64,000 nucleotides of DNA from Gammaproteobacteria bacterium (GTDB lineage Bacteria > Pseudomonadota > Gammaproteobacteria > RBG-16-57-12): NCBI GenBank assembly GCA_021647245.1, contig JAKIVC010000002.1:1-64000 (forward strand), given 5' to 3'. Both the position numbers and the translations under genes were made by a program. Each line of letters begins with the position of its first letter. Positions within the stretch are counted from its first letter, which is position 1. Shown here one piece after another: positions 26,395 through 37,744 of the stretch. Under the pieces are notes generated by a model that was not told where the DNA came from, ran no database searches, and saw only the letters and a list, made by a program, of their open reading frames with translations.

Positions 26395-27783
26395 CTATTT
26401 ACCGATACAGAAGCTGGAAAATATTTTCCCTAGCAACTCATCACTGCCAAATTCTCCAGTAATTTCATTCAGTGCACCTTGTGCCTGACGGAGCTCTTCT
26501 GCTAGCAGCTCACCCGCGCCCATACCCAATAACTGTGCTTCGCCCTGGCTGATATGCTGCATCGCTCTATTCAACGCATCCAGATGACGATGACGCGCCA
26601 TAAAGCCGCCTTCGGCACCACTCTGATACCCCACACAGGCTTTAAGGTGTTGACGCAATAACTCAACACCTTCGCCCCGCTTCGCTGAGAGGCTTATGGT
26701 CGGAATGGCAGCCTCTTCATCAAATGCGGCGTGTTGAGAGTGATTATCAATTTTGTTGCGTATCAAGGTCATCGGTGGAGATGGCTCGGACAACTGGTCA
26801 ATAATCGACTGATCTTCAGCGGAAATCCCTTCTGCGCCATCCACAATCAATAACAGCCGGTCCGCCTTACTGATTTCGTCCCGCGCACGTTGGATACCAA
26901 TTTTTTCAACCTGATCACTTGTTTCGCGCAATCCTGCGGTATCAATAATGTGAAGTGGCAGGCCATCGATCAATATCTGTTCACGCAAGAGATCCCGCGT
27001 GGTACCGGGAGTATTGGTCACAATGGCGGAGTCGCGGCCCGTCAAGCGGTTAAGCAACGTTGACTTGCCCACGTTGGGCTGGCCGGCAATAACAATGGTT
27101 GCCCCTTCACGTAACAGCTGACCTTGATGAGCTGAGTCAATTACCTGCTGAAGTGATGCTTTTAACTCTGCAACCTGTGCGGCGACATTCCCCTCGGTGA
27201 GAAAGTCGATCTCCTCTTCGGGGAAATCTATGGCTGACTCAACATAGACACGTAAATTAATAAAGCGCTCAACCAGTTGGTTAATCTGATCTGAAAAAGC
27301 ACCTTGCAGTGAGCGCAGTGCCATGCGGGCGGCCTGTTGCGACGCGCTATCAATTAAATCAGCAATGGCTTCAGCCTGGGTAAGGTCAAGTTTATCGTTC
27401 AGGAAAGCTTGTTCAGAGAATTCGCCGGGCCGGGCGATGCGTGCACCTAACTGCACAACACGCTCAAGTAACATATCCATCACTACCGGGCCACCATGGC
27501 CTTGCAGTTCAAGTACATCCTCTCCGGTAAATGAGTGGGGGTTAGGAAAAAATAGCGCAATTCCCTGGTCTATAGCCAGGCCATCGCTATCTTTAAAAGG
27601 AAGGTATTCTGCTCGACGAGGCGAAAGTTGTCGCCCCAAGACCTGCTCAGAAATGGCGGCTGTAGCGGGGCCTGAGACACGGACAATGCCTACGCCACCT
27701 CGACCGGGCGGCGTAGCCACTGCTGCGATTGTCTCATGACAACCCAGCAGCCTATCCCCCTGCTTCGACTTTCTTGGTGACAT
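26395..27783 (-). CDS. mnmE: tRNA modification GTPase MnmE
   Basis: About 462 residues. With MnmG it installs the carboxymethylaminomethyl group on wobble uridine 34. The N-terminal formyl-THF-binding domain begins [20 protein letters not shown]; the inserted G domain has [17 protein letters not shown] and NKID; the C-terminal Cys motif CIGK is intact. The start is uncertain. The ATG at 27783 overlaps yidC by 32 bases; a CTG near 27749, right after the yidC stop and behind GGGGGATAGG, would give a start closer to the usual one. Confidence 0.95.
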   Translation of the reverse strand: MSPRKSKQGDRLLGCHETIAAVATPPGRGGVGIVRVSGPATAAISEQVLGRQLSPRRAEYLPFKDSDGLAIDQGIALFFPNPHSFTGEDVLELQGHGGPVVMDMLLERVVQLGARIARPGEFSEQAFLNDKLDLTQAEAIADLIDSASQQAARMALRSLQGAFSDQINQLVERFINLRVYVESAIDFPEEEIDFLTEGNVAAQVAELKASLQQVIDSAHQGQLLREGATIVIAGQPNVGKSTLLNRLTGRDSAIVTNTPGTTRDLLREQILIDGLPLHIIDTAGLRETSDQVEKIGIQRARDEISKADRLLLIVDGAEGISAEDQSIIDQLSEPSPPMTLIRNKIDNHSQHAAFDEEAAIPTISLSAKRGEGVELLRQHLKACVGYQSGAEGGFMARHRHLDALNRAMQHISQGEAQLLGMGAGELLAEELRQAQGALNEITGEFGSDELLGKIFSSFCIGK

Positions 27784-29404
27784 ACCACTGCTGCAAAATC
27801 GATAGCAGGTTGTTGAAGAACCAGTACAGAACCAAGCCAGCGGGGAAAAACGCGAAGAAGATACCAAATACAATCGGCAGTGACATCATCACTTTTTCTT
27901 GTATTGGGTCACTTGGCTTAGGGCTAAGCCGCTGCATAATAAACATACTTATCGCCATCAAGAGTGGCAATATATAATATGGATCTGGAGATGAGAGGTC
28001 ATTCAACCACCACATAAAATCAGCCTGGCGAATCTCTACGCTCTCTACAAGTACCCAATAGAGTGCGATAAAGACAGGGATTTGTACCAGAATCGGCAGA
28101 CAACCCGCTAGCGGATTAACCTTCTCCTTCTTATACATCTCCATCATCGCCTGACCCATTTTCTGGCGGTCACCATCGTGGCGCTCTTTAATCGCCTCCA
28201 TCTTAGGCTGCAACTTACGCAAGTTAGCCATCGAACGATACTGTTTGTCTGTGAGTGGATAGAAACAAAGCTTGATAATTATGGTGAGTACGATAATCGA
28301 CCAGCCCCAATTACCCAGAATGTCATGGATAAAACGCAGTAACCAAAATAGCGGCTCGGCCAATACACTCAAAATACCGTAATCAACGGTCAAGCGAAGG
28401 TCAGGGGAGGCCAGCTCCATACGCTCTTGATCTTTAGGACCAATAAACATGCGTGTATGCAGTGTTTCGCTCTCACCTACGGGTAATGTTTTCTCGGCGG
28501 TGCTGATGCCGATAACATATCGGCCATCACTCAACGCCTTCGAGTAGAAGCGATTATCTTCGCCATCATTCGCTAACCAGGCGCTGGTAAAATAGTGCTG
28601 TAACATGGCGATATAGCCACCCTGTGCATAGTCATGCTCTGGCTGCCAATCTTCCATGTCATCAAACTGAATCTTCTCATACCTATTGATGCTGTTAGAG
28701 ACAACCGCACCGGTAAAGGTGTAGATAAAGCTATTCTCACCTTGAATAGAGTAGTCACCACGCTGTAGTTGACGATACATCGCCAGAGAAAGTGGCTTGT
28801 TGGTTCTGTTTTCAACTAAGTAATCGATATCAATTTCATAACTGTCACGCTTGAAGGTGAGCTGCTTAACAACCCTGATGCCCTCTTCATTCTGCCAAAT
28901 TAAATTCACCTTTAGCTCATCTTCACCATCCGCCAAGCGATATTCACTCTTTTCGGCCTCATAAACAGTGTGGTGATCCGGTAATTTGGCATTGCGAGAG
29001 ATCAGGCCACTCTGCGCAACAAACAGGCGTGGCATGGTGTCATTCATCAGTCGAATAACCTTATCGGGCTCTTGTAGCTCAATGGGGTATTTTAGTAAGC
29101 TTGCTTTACGTATATCGCCTCCCGCACTGCTTATCTCAATATCCAAAAGATCAGTAACAATACGAATTGTTTTAGCTTCTGCTGAAGGTGTTAACTGCTG
29201 CTCGGTTTCAATGCTCAGCCCCTTGGCAGAGGCGATTTCCGGCGGCATCTCAGGTACTGATTCATCAGCAGGCTGCAGCGGTTTTGCACCCTCTTCATAG
29301 CTTATATTTTGAATGGGTTGGCCATGGCGTATCTCCCAACTCTGCCAGAGCAGAAGAGTGGTAATCATCAGCGCAACTATCAATATTAATCTTTGAGTTT
29401 CCAT
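27752..29404 (-). CDS. yidC: Membrane protein insertase YidC
   Basis: 550 residues. Inserts and folds inner-membrane proteins, alone or with SecYEG. The first membrane segment is at the N-terminus ([15 protein letters not shown]), followed by the large periplasmic beta domain and the conserved helical core with [19 protein letters not shown] and [16 protein letters not shown]. It is 3 bases from yidD, in the usual rnpA-yidD-yidC-mnmE order. Confidence 0.97.
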   Translation of the reverse strand: METQRLILIVALMITTLLLWQSWEIRHGQPIQNISYEEGAKPLQPADESVPEMPPEIASAKGLSIETEQQLTPSAEAKTIRIVTDLLDIEISSAGGDIRKASLLKYPIELQEPDKVIRLMNDTMPRLFVAQSGLISRNAKLPDHHTVYEAEKSEYRLADGEDELKVNLIWQNEEGIRVVKQLTFKRDSYEIDIDYLVENRTNKPLSLAMYRQLQRGDYSIQGENSFIYTFTGAVVSNSINRYEKIQFDDMEDWQPEHDYAQGGYIAMLQHYFTSAWLANDGEDNRFYSKALSDGRYVIGISTAEKTLPVGESETLHTRMFIGPKDQERMELASPDLRLTVDYGILSVLAEPLFWLLRFIHDILGNWGWSIIVLTIIIKLCFYPLTDKQYRSMANLRKLQPKMEAIKERHDGDRQKMGQAMMEMYKKEKVNPLAGCLPILVQIPVFIALYWVLVESVEIRQADFMWWLNDLSSPDPYYILPLLMAISMFIMQRLSPKPSDPIQEKVMMSLPIVFGIFFAFFPAGLVLYWFFNNLLSILQQWYVTKKVEAGG

Positions 29405-29407
29405 TAA

Positions 29408-29632
29408 TTACTCTTTTTTATTGTCAGGAACGGGGTCAAACCCACCAGGATTAAAGGGATGGCAGCGTAACAGACGCCGAATCGTCAGCCAAAGCCCTTT
29501 CACACCACCGTGCACTTCAATCGCCTCTTTAGCATAGTGTGAACAACTTGGATAGAAACGACAATTATCGCCTAATAGCGGGCTAATAAGAAGCTGATAA
29601 CCCCTAATAAACAGAATTAAGATTTTGCGCAT
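29408..29632 (-). CDS. yidD: Membrane protein insertion efficiency factor
   Basis: 74 residues. YidD supports membrane protein insertion next to YidC. The hallmark [15 protein letters not shown] and the [13 protein letters not shown] tail are both intact. It overlaps rnpA by 16 bases. Confidence 0.95.
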   Translation of the reverse strand: MRKILILFIRGYQLLISPLLGDNCRFYPSCSHYAKEAIEVHGGVKGLWLTIRRLLRCHPFNPGGFDPVPDNKKE

Positions 29633-29973
29633 CGTTTTACCAAACGAGGCCAGTGCTTTTTCAACGAGTTGTGCAGCGCGCTCTTTTTAGCGCCTGCTAC
29701 ACCATTTCGGTTCATGACCACGATATCCACACCGACTAACTCATCTTGCTGTGCACGAAATGTTTCACGAATGATGCGTTTGGCATAATTACGGTCAACA
29801 GCCCTTTTTAAGCGTTTTTTGGTGATTGCCATACCTAACCGGGAGTATCCCAGCTCATTTTTTCTGACCAGCAGGGTAAACAAATTATCAACAGAGCGTT
29901 GATCCGGTGCATCGAACACCCGCTTAAAATCCGCAGCGGTCAAAAGTCGCAATTTTTTACTAAAGCCAGCCAC
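29617..29973 (-). CDS. rnpA: Ribonuclease P protein component
   Basis: 118 residues from a GTG start. The protein subunit of RNase P, which matures tRNA 5' ends. The RNR motif region reads [22 protein letters not shown], given here only as a landmark near residues 50-71. A perfect hairpin terminator lies between it and rpmH, so it may be transcribed mainly from its own promoter in the 150 bases upstream. Confidence 0.95.
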   Translation of the reverse strand: MAGFSKKLRLLTAADFKRVFDAPDQRSVDNLFTLLVRKNELGYSRLGMAITKKRLKRAVDRNYAKRIIRETFRAQQDELVGVDIVVMNRNGVAGAKKSALHNSLKKHWPRLVKRCAKS

Positions 29974-30121
29974 ACTACTCTCAAATCACTGCATGCTAGC
30001 CCGTACATTTCATAAGTTATCTACACTCTCACTTCTCTATACTAATTTCACAAAAGTATTTACCCTGTGAAACCAACACTCTGTGTGGTCTGTGCGAAAA
30101 CCGATGAAACCTATTGGCTAA

Positions 30122-30159
30122 TAACAAAAATCGGTAGCAGACTAGTGCCTGCTACCGAT
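30122..30159 (-). terminator. Rho-independent terminator after rpmH
   Basis: Perfect 11-bp stem ATCGGTAGCAG/CTGCTACCGAT with an 8-base loop, followed on the minus strand by TTTTTGTTAT. It lies 28 bases past the rpmH stop and ahead of rnpA. Confidence 0.8.
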
Positions 30160-30187
30160 CTATTTCTCTATTACTTAACCGCCTCTG

Positions 30188-30322
30188 TTATGCAGAGAGA
30201 CGGACACGGCCTTTAGCACGACGAGCTCGAATGATTGCTCGACCACCTTTAGTGGCCATACGTGCACGAAAACCGTGTGTGCGTTTGCGTTTAATAACGC
30301 TTGGCTGGAATGTTCTTTTCAT
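30188..30322 (-). CDS. rpmH: 50S ribosomal protein L34
   Basis: 44 residues, [20 protein letters not shown] and onward to RVRLSA, the standard L34 sequence. A strong sigma-70 promoter lies just upstream and a terminator just downstream, so it is largely its own transcription unit. It faces away from dnaA across the intergenic region, the usual gammaproteobacterial arrangement. Confidence 0.97.
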   Translation of the reverse strand: MKRTFQPSVIKRKRTHGFRARMATKGGRAIIRARRAKGRVRLSA

Positions 30323-30363
30323 CGTGGAAGTCCTACAGTTGTATCGATCTTAACGAGCCGCCA

Positions 30364-30392
30364 AAGATACTTTTCTCGTTAGCTTATGTCAA
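30364..30392 (-). promoter_or_regulatory. Sigma-70 promoter of rpmH
   Basis: On the minus strand, -35 TTGACA (30392-30387), a 17-base spacer and -10 TATCTT (30369-30364) precede the rpmH ATG by about 41 bases. It is the clearest promoter in the window. Confidence 0.8.
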
Positions 30393-30408
30393 GTAATTAA
30401 ATCAGCCC

Positions 30409-30560
30409 TCATCCCCCGATAGAGACACGCATGCGGCACAAGCGATTGATTCCACAGCAAAACAAAAAATAGCCACCGAACCTGCGGGTGCGACTAATAT
30501 TTTAGTTTCACTGTGAAACTAAACGCTTACACATTACCTCGCGTTTCTATCGGGGGATGA
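30409..30560. repeat. Inverted-repeat element between rpmH and dnaA
   Basis: The left arm (30409-30430) contains CATCCCCCGATAGAGAC, and the right arm (30541-30560) reads the inverse, GTTTCTATCGGGGGATG. About 110 bases lie between. Inside is a second perfect palindrome, TTTAGTTTCAC/GTGAAACTAAA (30501-30511 with 30513-30523). A further single copy of the arm is at 40709-40745. The arrangement resembles a small non-autonomous or REP-like element sitting between two divergent promoters. Confidence 0.6.
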
Positions 30561-30596
30561 TGGATTAGTCGAAAGCCTTAGATACTGTGGAAAGGT

Positions 30597-30605
30597 TGTG
30601 GATAA
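30597..30605 (-). promoter_or_regulatory. DnaA box upstream of dnaA
   Basis: TGTGGATAA is a perfect DnaA box on the minus strand (TTATCCACA), 67 bases before the dnaA start. A weaker TGTGGAAAG lies at 30586-30594. Such boxes usually mediate dnaA autoregulation. Confidence 0.7.
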
Positions 30606-30671
30606 CTTGCTGCTAAATGCGTAAAATCTATCTTAAAACCTACCCTACTATCTTCCGCAGGTTACCAATCG

Positions 30672-32012
30672 ATGTCCGATTCACTTTGGAAACAATGTCT
30701 TACTCACCTTGAAGATGAGTTAAGCACCCAAGAGTTCAATACCTGGATTCGTCCGCTACATGTCATAGAGAGCGCTCAATCCATTCAGTTATTAGCACCG
30801 AACGAATATGTTATGAACTGGGTCAAGAGTAATTTCCACACACAAATTAATAGCCACCTGAACCTATTAACCAAAGGGGCGGCACCCGAACTTCAATTTC
30901 GCGTTGGCGGCGAAGCACCCAGAATGGTACAAGATAATGGTGGGGTACAGGCAAACCAAAACCACAGCTCCACAAACTTACCCGTACACACGGGTAGTCA
31001 TCTTAATCCCAATTTTACATTCGATAGCTTTGTTCCTGGAAAAAATAGCCAGCTTTGTTATGCCGCAGCACAGCAGATTGCCTCCAATCCTGGCACTTCC
31101 TACAACCCGTTTTTCATCTATGGTGGCGTGGGCCTAGGAAAAACTCATATCATGCATGCCATCGGTAATCATGTGAAGCAACAAAACCCTGCGGCAAAAG
31201 TGCTCTATCTGCACTCAGAGCGTTTTGTTCAGGATATGGTAAAAGCGCTACAGCTCAACTCTATTGAAAACTTCAAAAATTTCTACCGTGGTCTTGATTG
31301 CTTACTGATTGATGATATTCAGTTTTTTGCTGGGAAGGAGCGTTCACAGGAGGAGTTTTTTCATACTTTTAATGTTCTCCTTGAAGGGCAAAAGCAAGTT
31401 GTACTCACTTGCGACCGCTACCCTAAAGAGGTCGATCAACTTGAAGACCGTCTTAAATCCCGGTTTGGCTGGGGACTCAGTGCGCTGATCGAGCCACCCG
31501 ATACTGAAACCCGAGTGGCTATCCTATTAAAAAAAGCAGAGCAGATCGATATTACTCTACCAAGTAATGTTGCATTTTTTATAGCTAAGCGGATTCGTTC
31601 TAATGTGCGTGAGCTTGAAGGCGCACTTCGTCGCGTAACCGCAAACTCAAAGTTTACCGGCAAACCAATCACCCTTGATTTTGCAAAGGATGCACTTAAA
31701 GATCTGCTATCACTTCAGGAGAAGCTGGTCTCAATTAACAACATTCAAAAAACTGTCGCTGAGTTTTATAAACTGCGCGTTGCTGAACTGCTGTCTAAAA
31801 AACGTAGTCGCTCAATCGCACGTCCACGACAAGTTGCCATGTATCTCTCCAAGGAGCTTACCAGCCATAGCCTTCCTGAAATTGGTGATGCCTTCGGTGG
31901 CCGTGACCACACCACTGTGTTACATGCTTGTCGAAAAGTAAAATCACTCATGGATGAGGATAGCCGTATTAGCAGTGATGTGGATAACCTACTGAAGATA
32001 CTATCAACATAG
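30672..32012 (+). CDS. dnaA: Chromosomal replication initiator protein DnaA
   Basis: 446 residues. Opens the origin and loads DnaB. Domain I at the N-terminus ([21 protein letters not shown]), a variable linker, the AAA+ domain with Walker [10 protein letters not shown] and Walker [15 protein letters not shown], and the C-terminal DNA-binding helix with [18 protein letters not shown] are all present. It heads the dnaA-dnaN-recF-gyrB set. Confidence 0.98.
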   Translation: MSDSLWKQCLTHLEDELSTQEFNTWIRPLHVIESAQSIQLLAPNEYVMNWVKSNFHTQINSHLNLLTKGAAPELQFRVGGEAPRMVQDNGGVQANQNHSSTNLPVHTGSHLNPNFTFDSFVPGKNSQLCYAAAQQIASNPGTSYNPFFIYGGVGLGKTHIMHAIGNHVKQQNPAAKVLYLHSERFVQDMVKALQLNSIENFKNFYRGLDCLLIDDIQFFAGKERSQEEFFHTFNVLLEGQKQVVLTCDRYPKEVDQLEDRLKSRFGWGLSALIEPPDTETRVAILLKKAEQIDITLPSNVAFFIAKRIRSNVRELEGALRRVTANSKFTGKPITLDFAKDALKDLLSLQEKLVSINNIQKTVAEFYKLRVAELLSKKRSRSIARPRQVAMYLSKELTSHSLPEIGDAFGGRDHTTVLHACRKVKSLMDEDSRISSDVDNLLKILST

Positions 32013-32078
32013 TGTGCACAATCTGTGTATAAAACAGAGTCGACCACTAAATCGTAGGTTATTCACATTCTATACACA
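31979..32078. other. Cluster of DnaA boxes: probable oriC
   Basis: Within 100 bases at the end of dnaA and just after it are three boxes fitting TTATNCACA exactly (31979-31987 and 32024-32032 reversed; 32059-32067 forward) and two one-mismatch boxes (32013-32021, 32070-32078). An AT-rich run follows between about 32110 and 32460 and would serve as the unwinding element. Position between dnaA and dnaN fits the chromosomal origin. Confidence 0.8.
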
Positions 32079-32550
32079 GCTTTTAACTCGCTTTTATGCG
32101 ACTTAAACAGAGCCTTATCATTTAAATAACCATTTGAATTTATTAAAAAATTACAAGTTATACAGAAATAACGGCTAGCTAATAGTAATAATAGTTCTTT
32201 ATATTCTATATAACTAATATTAATAAAGAGCCTATTATTCTCAAGAAACAATTAGCCGTTACCCTATTTACTGACTAAGAGTTATCCTCCCTATACGATC
32301 ATTTTTCATAAAAATAGAAAAGCAGATAATGGCTTATTTCTCTGTCATGTATAATCCTGTAAGCTATTAAAAATAACTACTTTAGTTCTGTTATTATAGG
32401 ATATATTCTACTCGGTGATTACAGACTTAAAATTTAAAAACTACTCTTCTGATAAAGACACGATATCAAGCACTTGTAGTATTAAAGAGCTGCTCTCTTA
32501 TCCGATGTGTAGACTCAAAGCTAAAAATTACCATTTAAGGGTAACGTGAA
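32079..32550. other. AT-rich dnaA-dnaN spacer
   Basis: About 470 bases with no gene. It is strongly AT-rich, for example AATTTATTAAAAAATTAC near 32136. It probably contains the origin's melting region and the dnaN promoter, although I cannot place a single promoter with confidence. Confidence 0.6.
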
Positions 32551-33654
32551 ATGAAATTCCTTATTAAACGTGAAGAGATTCTAAAACCACTGCAAGCAAT
32601 CAGCGGCGTTGTTGAACGTCGTCAGACGATGCCTGTGCTCTCCAATGTATTGCTCAATATCGACAACAAAAAAATGGAACTGAGTGGCACTAACCTGGAA
32701 GTGGAGTTAAAAATAGCAGTTACAATTGATTCATCCGATTGTGGTGATATAACGCTACCCTCTCGTAAGTTTCTTGATATTTGCAAAGCACTTCCTGATA
32801 ACGCAATGATTGAAGTCACCATTGATGAGAATAGAGCGATACTGCGTTCCGGTAAAAGCCGCTTTACCTTATCCACACTGCCTGCAACTGAATATCCTAA
32901 TATGGAGTCTATAGAGGGTTTAGTGGAGTTCACTATTCCTCAGTTTCAACTCAAGGAACTTATTGAAAAAACACAGTTTTCAATGGCTCAACAAGATGTT
33001 CGTTACTACTTAAACGGTCTGATGATTGAAATAAACAGCGACCATCTGCTGAGTGTAGCAACCGATGGCCACCGCCTTGCTCTCTGTGAAATACCTTGCA
33101 AGGTCGCTATTAGTGAGCCAAGACAAATCATCATTCCCCGTAAAGGTGTTGCGGAACTATCACGGCTACTTGATGAGAGTGAGAACGAGGTTCTTGTTCG
33201 CATTGGCCATAAACAGATTAGAGTTTCGGTTAGAGATTTCACTTTTACTTCAAAGTTGGTTGATGGCATCTTCCCTGATTACAAACGTGTGGTTCCACAA
33301 AACTGTGACAAACTTGCTACCGTCGACCGTACTGTTATTCGTCAATCATTAACCCGCGCCTCTATTCTATCAAATGAAAAATATCGAGGCATCCGGCTCC
33401 AACTTCAAGATGGGTTGGTTAAAGTGAATGCAAATAATCCAGATTTAGAAGAGGCCGAGGAGGAATTTGAAGTCGAGTACAACGGGCCACCACTGGAAAT
33501 TGGCTTCAATGTCAGTTATGTGCTTGATGCACTTAATGCGCTAACAGATAGTACCGTTGTGCTTCACTTTAGCGACTCAAACAGTAGTTGTTTAGTGACT
33601 GGAAATGTTGAGGGTAATAACTGCAAATATGTCGTTATGCCGATGCGGCTCTGA
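32551..33654 (+). CDS. dnaN: DNA polymerase III sliding clamp (beta subunit)
   Basis: 367 residues. The dimeric ring that tethers polymerases to DNA. It begins MKFLIKREEILKPLQAISGV, and the ring-opening and hydrophobic-cleft segments (YYLNGLMIEI, VATDGHRLALCE, YVVMPMRL at the C-terminus) are standard. AAGGGTAACG precedes the start. It is 45 bases ahead of recF. Confidence 0.98.
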   Translation: MKFLIKREEILKPLQAISGVVERRQTMPVLSNVLLNIDNKKMELSGTNLEVELKIAVTIDSSDCGDITLPSRKFLDICKALPDNAMIEVTIDENRAILRSGKSRFTLSTLPATEYPNMESIEGLVEFTIPQFQLKELIEKTQFSMAQQDVRYYLNGLMIEINSDHLLSVATDGHRLALCEIPCKVAISEPRQIIIPRKGVAELSRLLDESENEVLVRIGHKQIRVSVRDFTFTSKLVDGIFPDYKRVVPQNCDKLATVDRTVIRQSLTRASILSNEKYRGIRLQLQDGLVKVNANNPDLEEAEEEFEVEYNGPPLEIGFNVSYVLDALNALTDSTVVLHFSDSNSSCLVTGNVEGNNCKYVVMPMRL

Positions 33655-33699
33655 TTAAAAGCTACATTGACTCTTATTTTCCTTATCTCTTAAAACACG

Positions 33700-34785
33700 A
33701 TGTCCATCGAAAAGCTGCAAATAACCCAACTGAGAAACCTTGGTTGGGTTGATATATCCCCATCTAGCGATCTCAATATTTTATTTGGCTTAAATGGATC
33801 AGGCAAAAGCAGCCTCTTAGAAGCTATTTACCTACTGGCTCATGGTCGATCATTCAGAAGCAATAATATTCGCAATGTTATCTCTCGTGATAATAAGAAT
33901 CTTGTTGTTTTTTCAGAATTAATTTCAAATTCTATAAAAATACCCATTGGCATCGAACGCGGTGTTGGCCTTAGTCGAACACGTATTGCCGGAAAAAATG
34001 CCGCTTCATTAGCTGAACTTGCATCATTACTTCCATTGCAATTTATTGGCCCTGATTTGCAAAAAGCGATTGAAGGTGGACCAAAGGAGCGTCGTACACT
34101 GCTGGATTGGGGAGTGTTTCACGTGGAACACTCTTTTTATCAATGCTGGCTTTCATACAAAAAACTACTTAAGCAGCGAAATTCAGCGCTCAGGCAACGA
34201 CAACACCATCAAACCATCACCTGTTGGGACAGTGAATTGGTGAAAGTTGGAAATAGACTGAATGGTTATCGAGAAGTGTACATACGACTATTACTGCCTT
34301 ATTTGGATAAATTACTGGATGAGATGTTTTCTCTAACGGATATTAGTTGTTCATTTAACCAAGGGTGGTCAGATGAAAAATCATTTGATGAGATTTTAAA
34401 GAAAACATTATCATCAGATATAAAAAAAGGTTTTACAGGTTATGGGCCGCATCGAGCAGATCTTATATTTAAATACTTAGGTTGTTCCGCTGTTGATCAA
34501 CTCTCGCGTGGGCAATTAAAATTATTAGTTATCGCATTCAAACTTGCACAAGTTCAACTACTTCAGTCGATGCGCTCAAAGTGCTGTATTATCCTCATGG
34601 ATGATTTACCTGCTGAACTTGATGTTGAAAATAGAAGTAGAGTCTTAAATACACTGTTAAATTCTAACGCTCAACTATTTGTAACAACCACAGAGCGCAG
34701 ATTAATAGACTGTTCAGAGCTTGCTAATGATAAAGATAAAAAAGTGTTTCACGTGGAACATGGTCTAGTGATAGAAGTGGTATAA
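33700..34785 (+). CDS. recF: DNA replication and repair protein RecF
   Basis: 361 residues. An SMC-like ATPase that helps load RecA at gaps. The Walker A motif GLNGSGKSS is near residue 32, the signature LSRGQLKLLVIAFKLAQ and the Walker B ILMDDLPAELD near the C-terminus. Two ParB-type palindromes are embedded in its coding sequence (see the parS entries). Codon composition is AT-richer than in most of the window. Confidence 0.97.
   Translation: MSIEKLQITQLRNLGWVDISPSSDLNILFGLNGSGKSSLLEAIYLLAHGRSFRSNNIRNVISRDNKNLVVFSELISNSIKIPIGIERGVGLSRTRIAGKNAASLAELASLLPLQFIGPDLQKAIEGGPKERRTLLDWGVFHVEHSFYQCWLSYKKLLKQRNSALRQRQHHQTITCWDSELVKVGNRLNGYREVYIRLLLPYLDKLLDEMFSLTDISCSFNQGWSDEKSFDEILKKTLSSDIKKGFTGYGPHRADLIFKYLGCSAVDQLSRGQLKLLVIAFKLAQVQLLQSMRSKCCIILMDDLPAELDVENRSRVLNTLLNSNAQLFVTTTERRLIDCSELANDKDKKVFHVEHGLVIEVV
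34115..34130. promoter_or_regulatory. Putative parS site 1, inside recF
   Basis: TGTTTCACGTGGAACA differs from the ParB consensus parS (TGTTTCACGTGAAACA) at one position and is part of a 20-base imperfect palindrome extending to 34113-34132. It encodes Val-Phe-His-Val-Glu-His in RecF. No parA or parB is in the window. Confidence 0.8.
34745..34760. promoter_or_regulatory. Putative parS site 2, inside recF
   Basis: The identical TGTTTCACGTGGAACA recurs 630 bases on, 26 bases before the recF stop, again coding Val-Phe-His-Val-Glu-His. Confidence 0.8.
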
Positions 34786-34814
34786 TAGTTATTCTTCTTG
34801 TGGGAGTTTTTTAA

Positions 34815-37226
<2,412 letters not shown>

Positions 37227-37317
37227 GGTTTAGCTTGTGTGTGAGTGCGGGTATTATTAACCCCGCGCTGATCAATGCAAAAATAACCGACTTATTTAGT
37301 GTATACGATTTTCGCGA

Positions 37318-37734
37318 CTATGTAAGATCCGGCTCAGCGTGCGAGAAGAGCGTTTTAATCTCATCTGGCAAGTAGGGCCTGCCCCGATCATTGAGTGAGG
37401 TTCCTGTTATTTTAGCCTTTAAAATCAATTTGTTATCGCTTGTTCGGTAGATATCCTGCAAGAAATCAAAACGTACTCTCGATGATTTTACCAAGTTGAT
37501 GCCAACCCAAAACTGATCACCACTGAGTAGTGGTAGCTTGTAATCCAGCTCAGCACGTATCACGACTAGATTGATGTTGTTATTTGCCAGCTCTGAAAAA
37601 TTTATACCTCTCTCCAGCAGAAACTCATGACGCGCATGCTCTAGATAGTTCATATAGACACTGTTATTAACAATACCTTGAATATCACACTCGTAATCAC
37701 GCACCTTTAGTATCAGCTTGTAATCATGTTCCAT
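37318..37734 (-). CDS. Acyl-CoA thioesterase, hotdog fold
   Basis: 138 residues of the 4-hydroxybenzoyl-CoA thioesterase-like family. The catalytic region CDIQGIVNNSVYMNYLEHAR has the conserved Asp and the helix that follows. It should hydrolyse a short or medium acyl-CoA; the natural substrate is unknown. It lies 10 bases after the PreP-like protease gene and converges on gyrB. A weak GCGGG/CCCGC hairpin (37247-37266) separates the two. Confidence 0.8.
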   Translation of the reverse strand: MEHDYKLILKVRDYECDIQGIVNNSVYMNYLEHARHEFLLERGINFSELANNNINLVVIRAELDYKLPLLSGDQFWVGINLVKSSRVRFDFLQDIYRTSDNKLILKAKITGTSLNDRGRPYLPDEIKTLFSHAEPDLT

Positions 37735-37744
37735 GATGATGCCT

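Noticed and set aside
37247-37266. Convergent terminator between gyrB and the thioesterase
   Set aside because: Only a five-base GCGGG/CCCGC pairing with no U tract, too weak to call as a feature.
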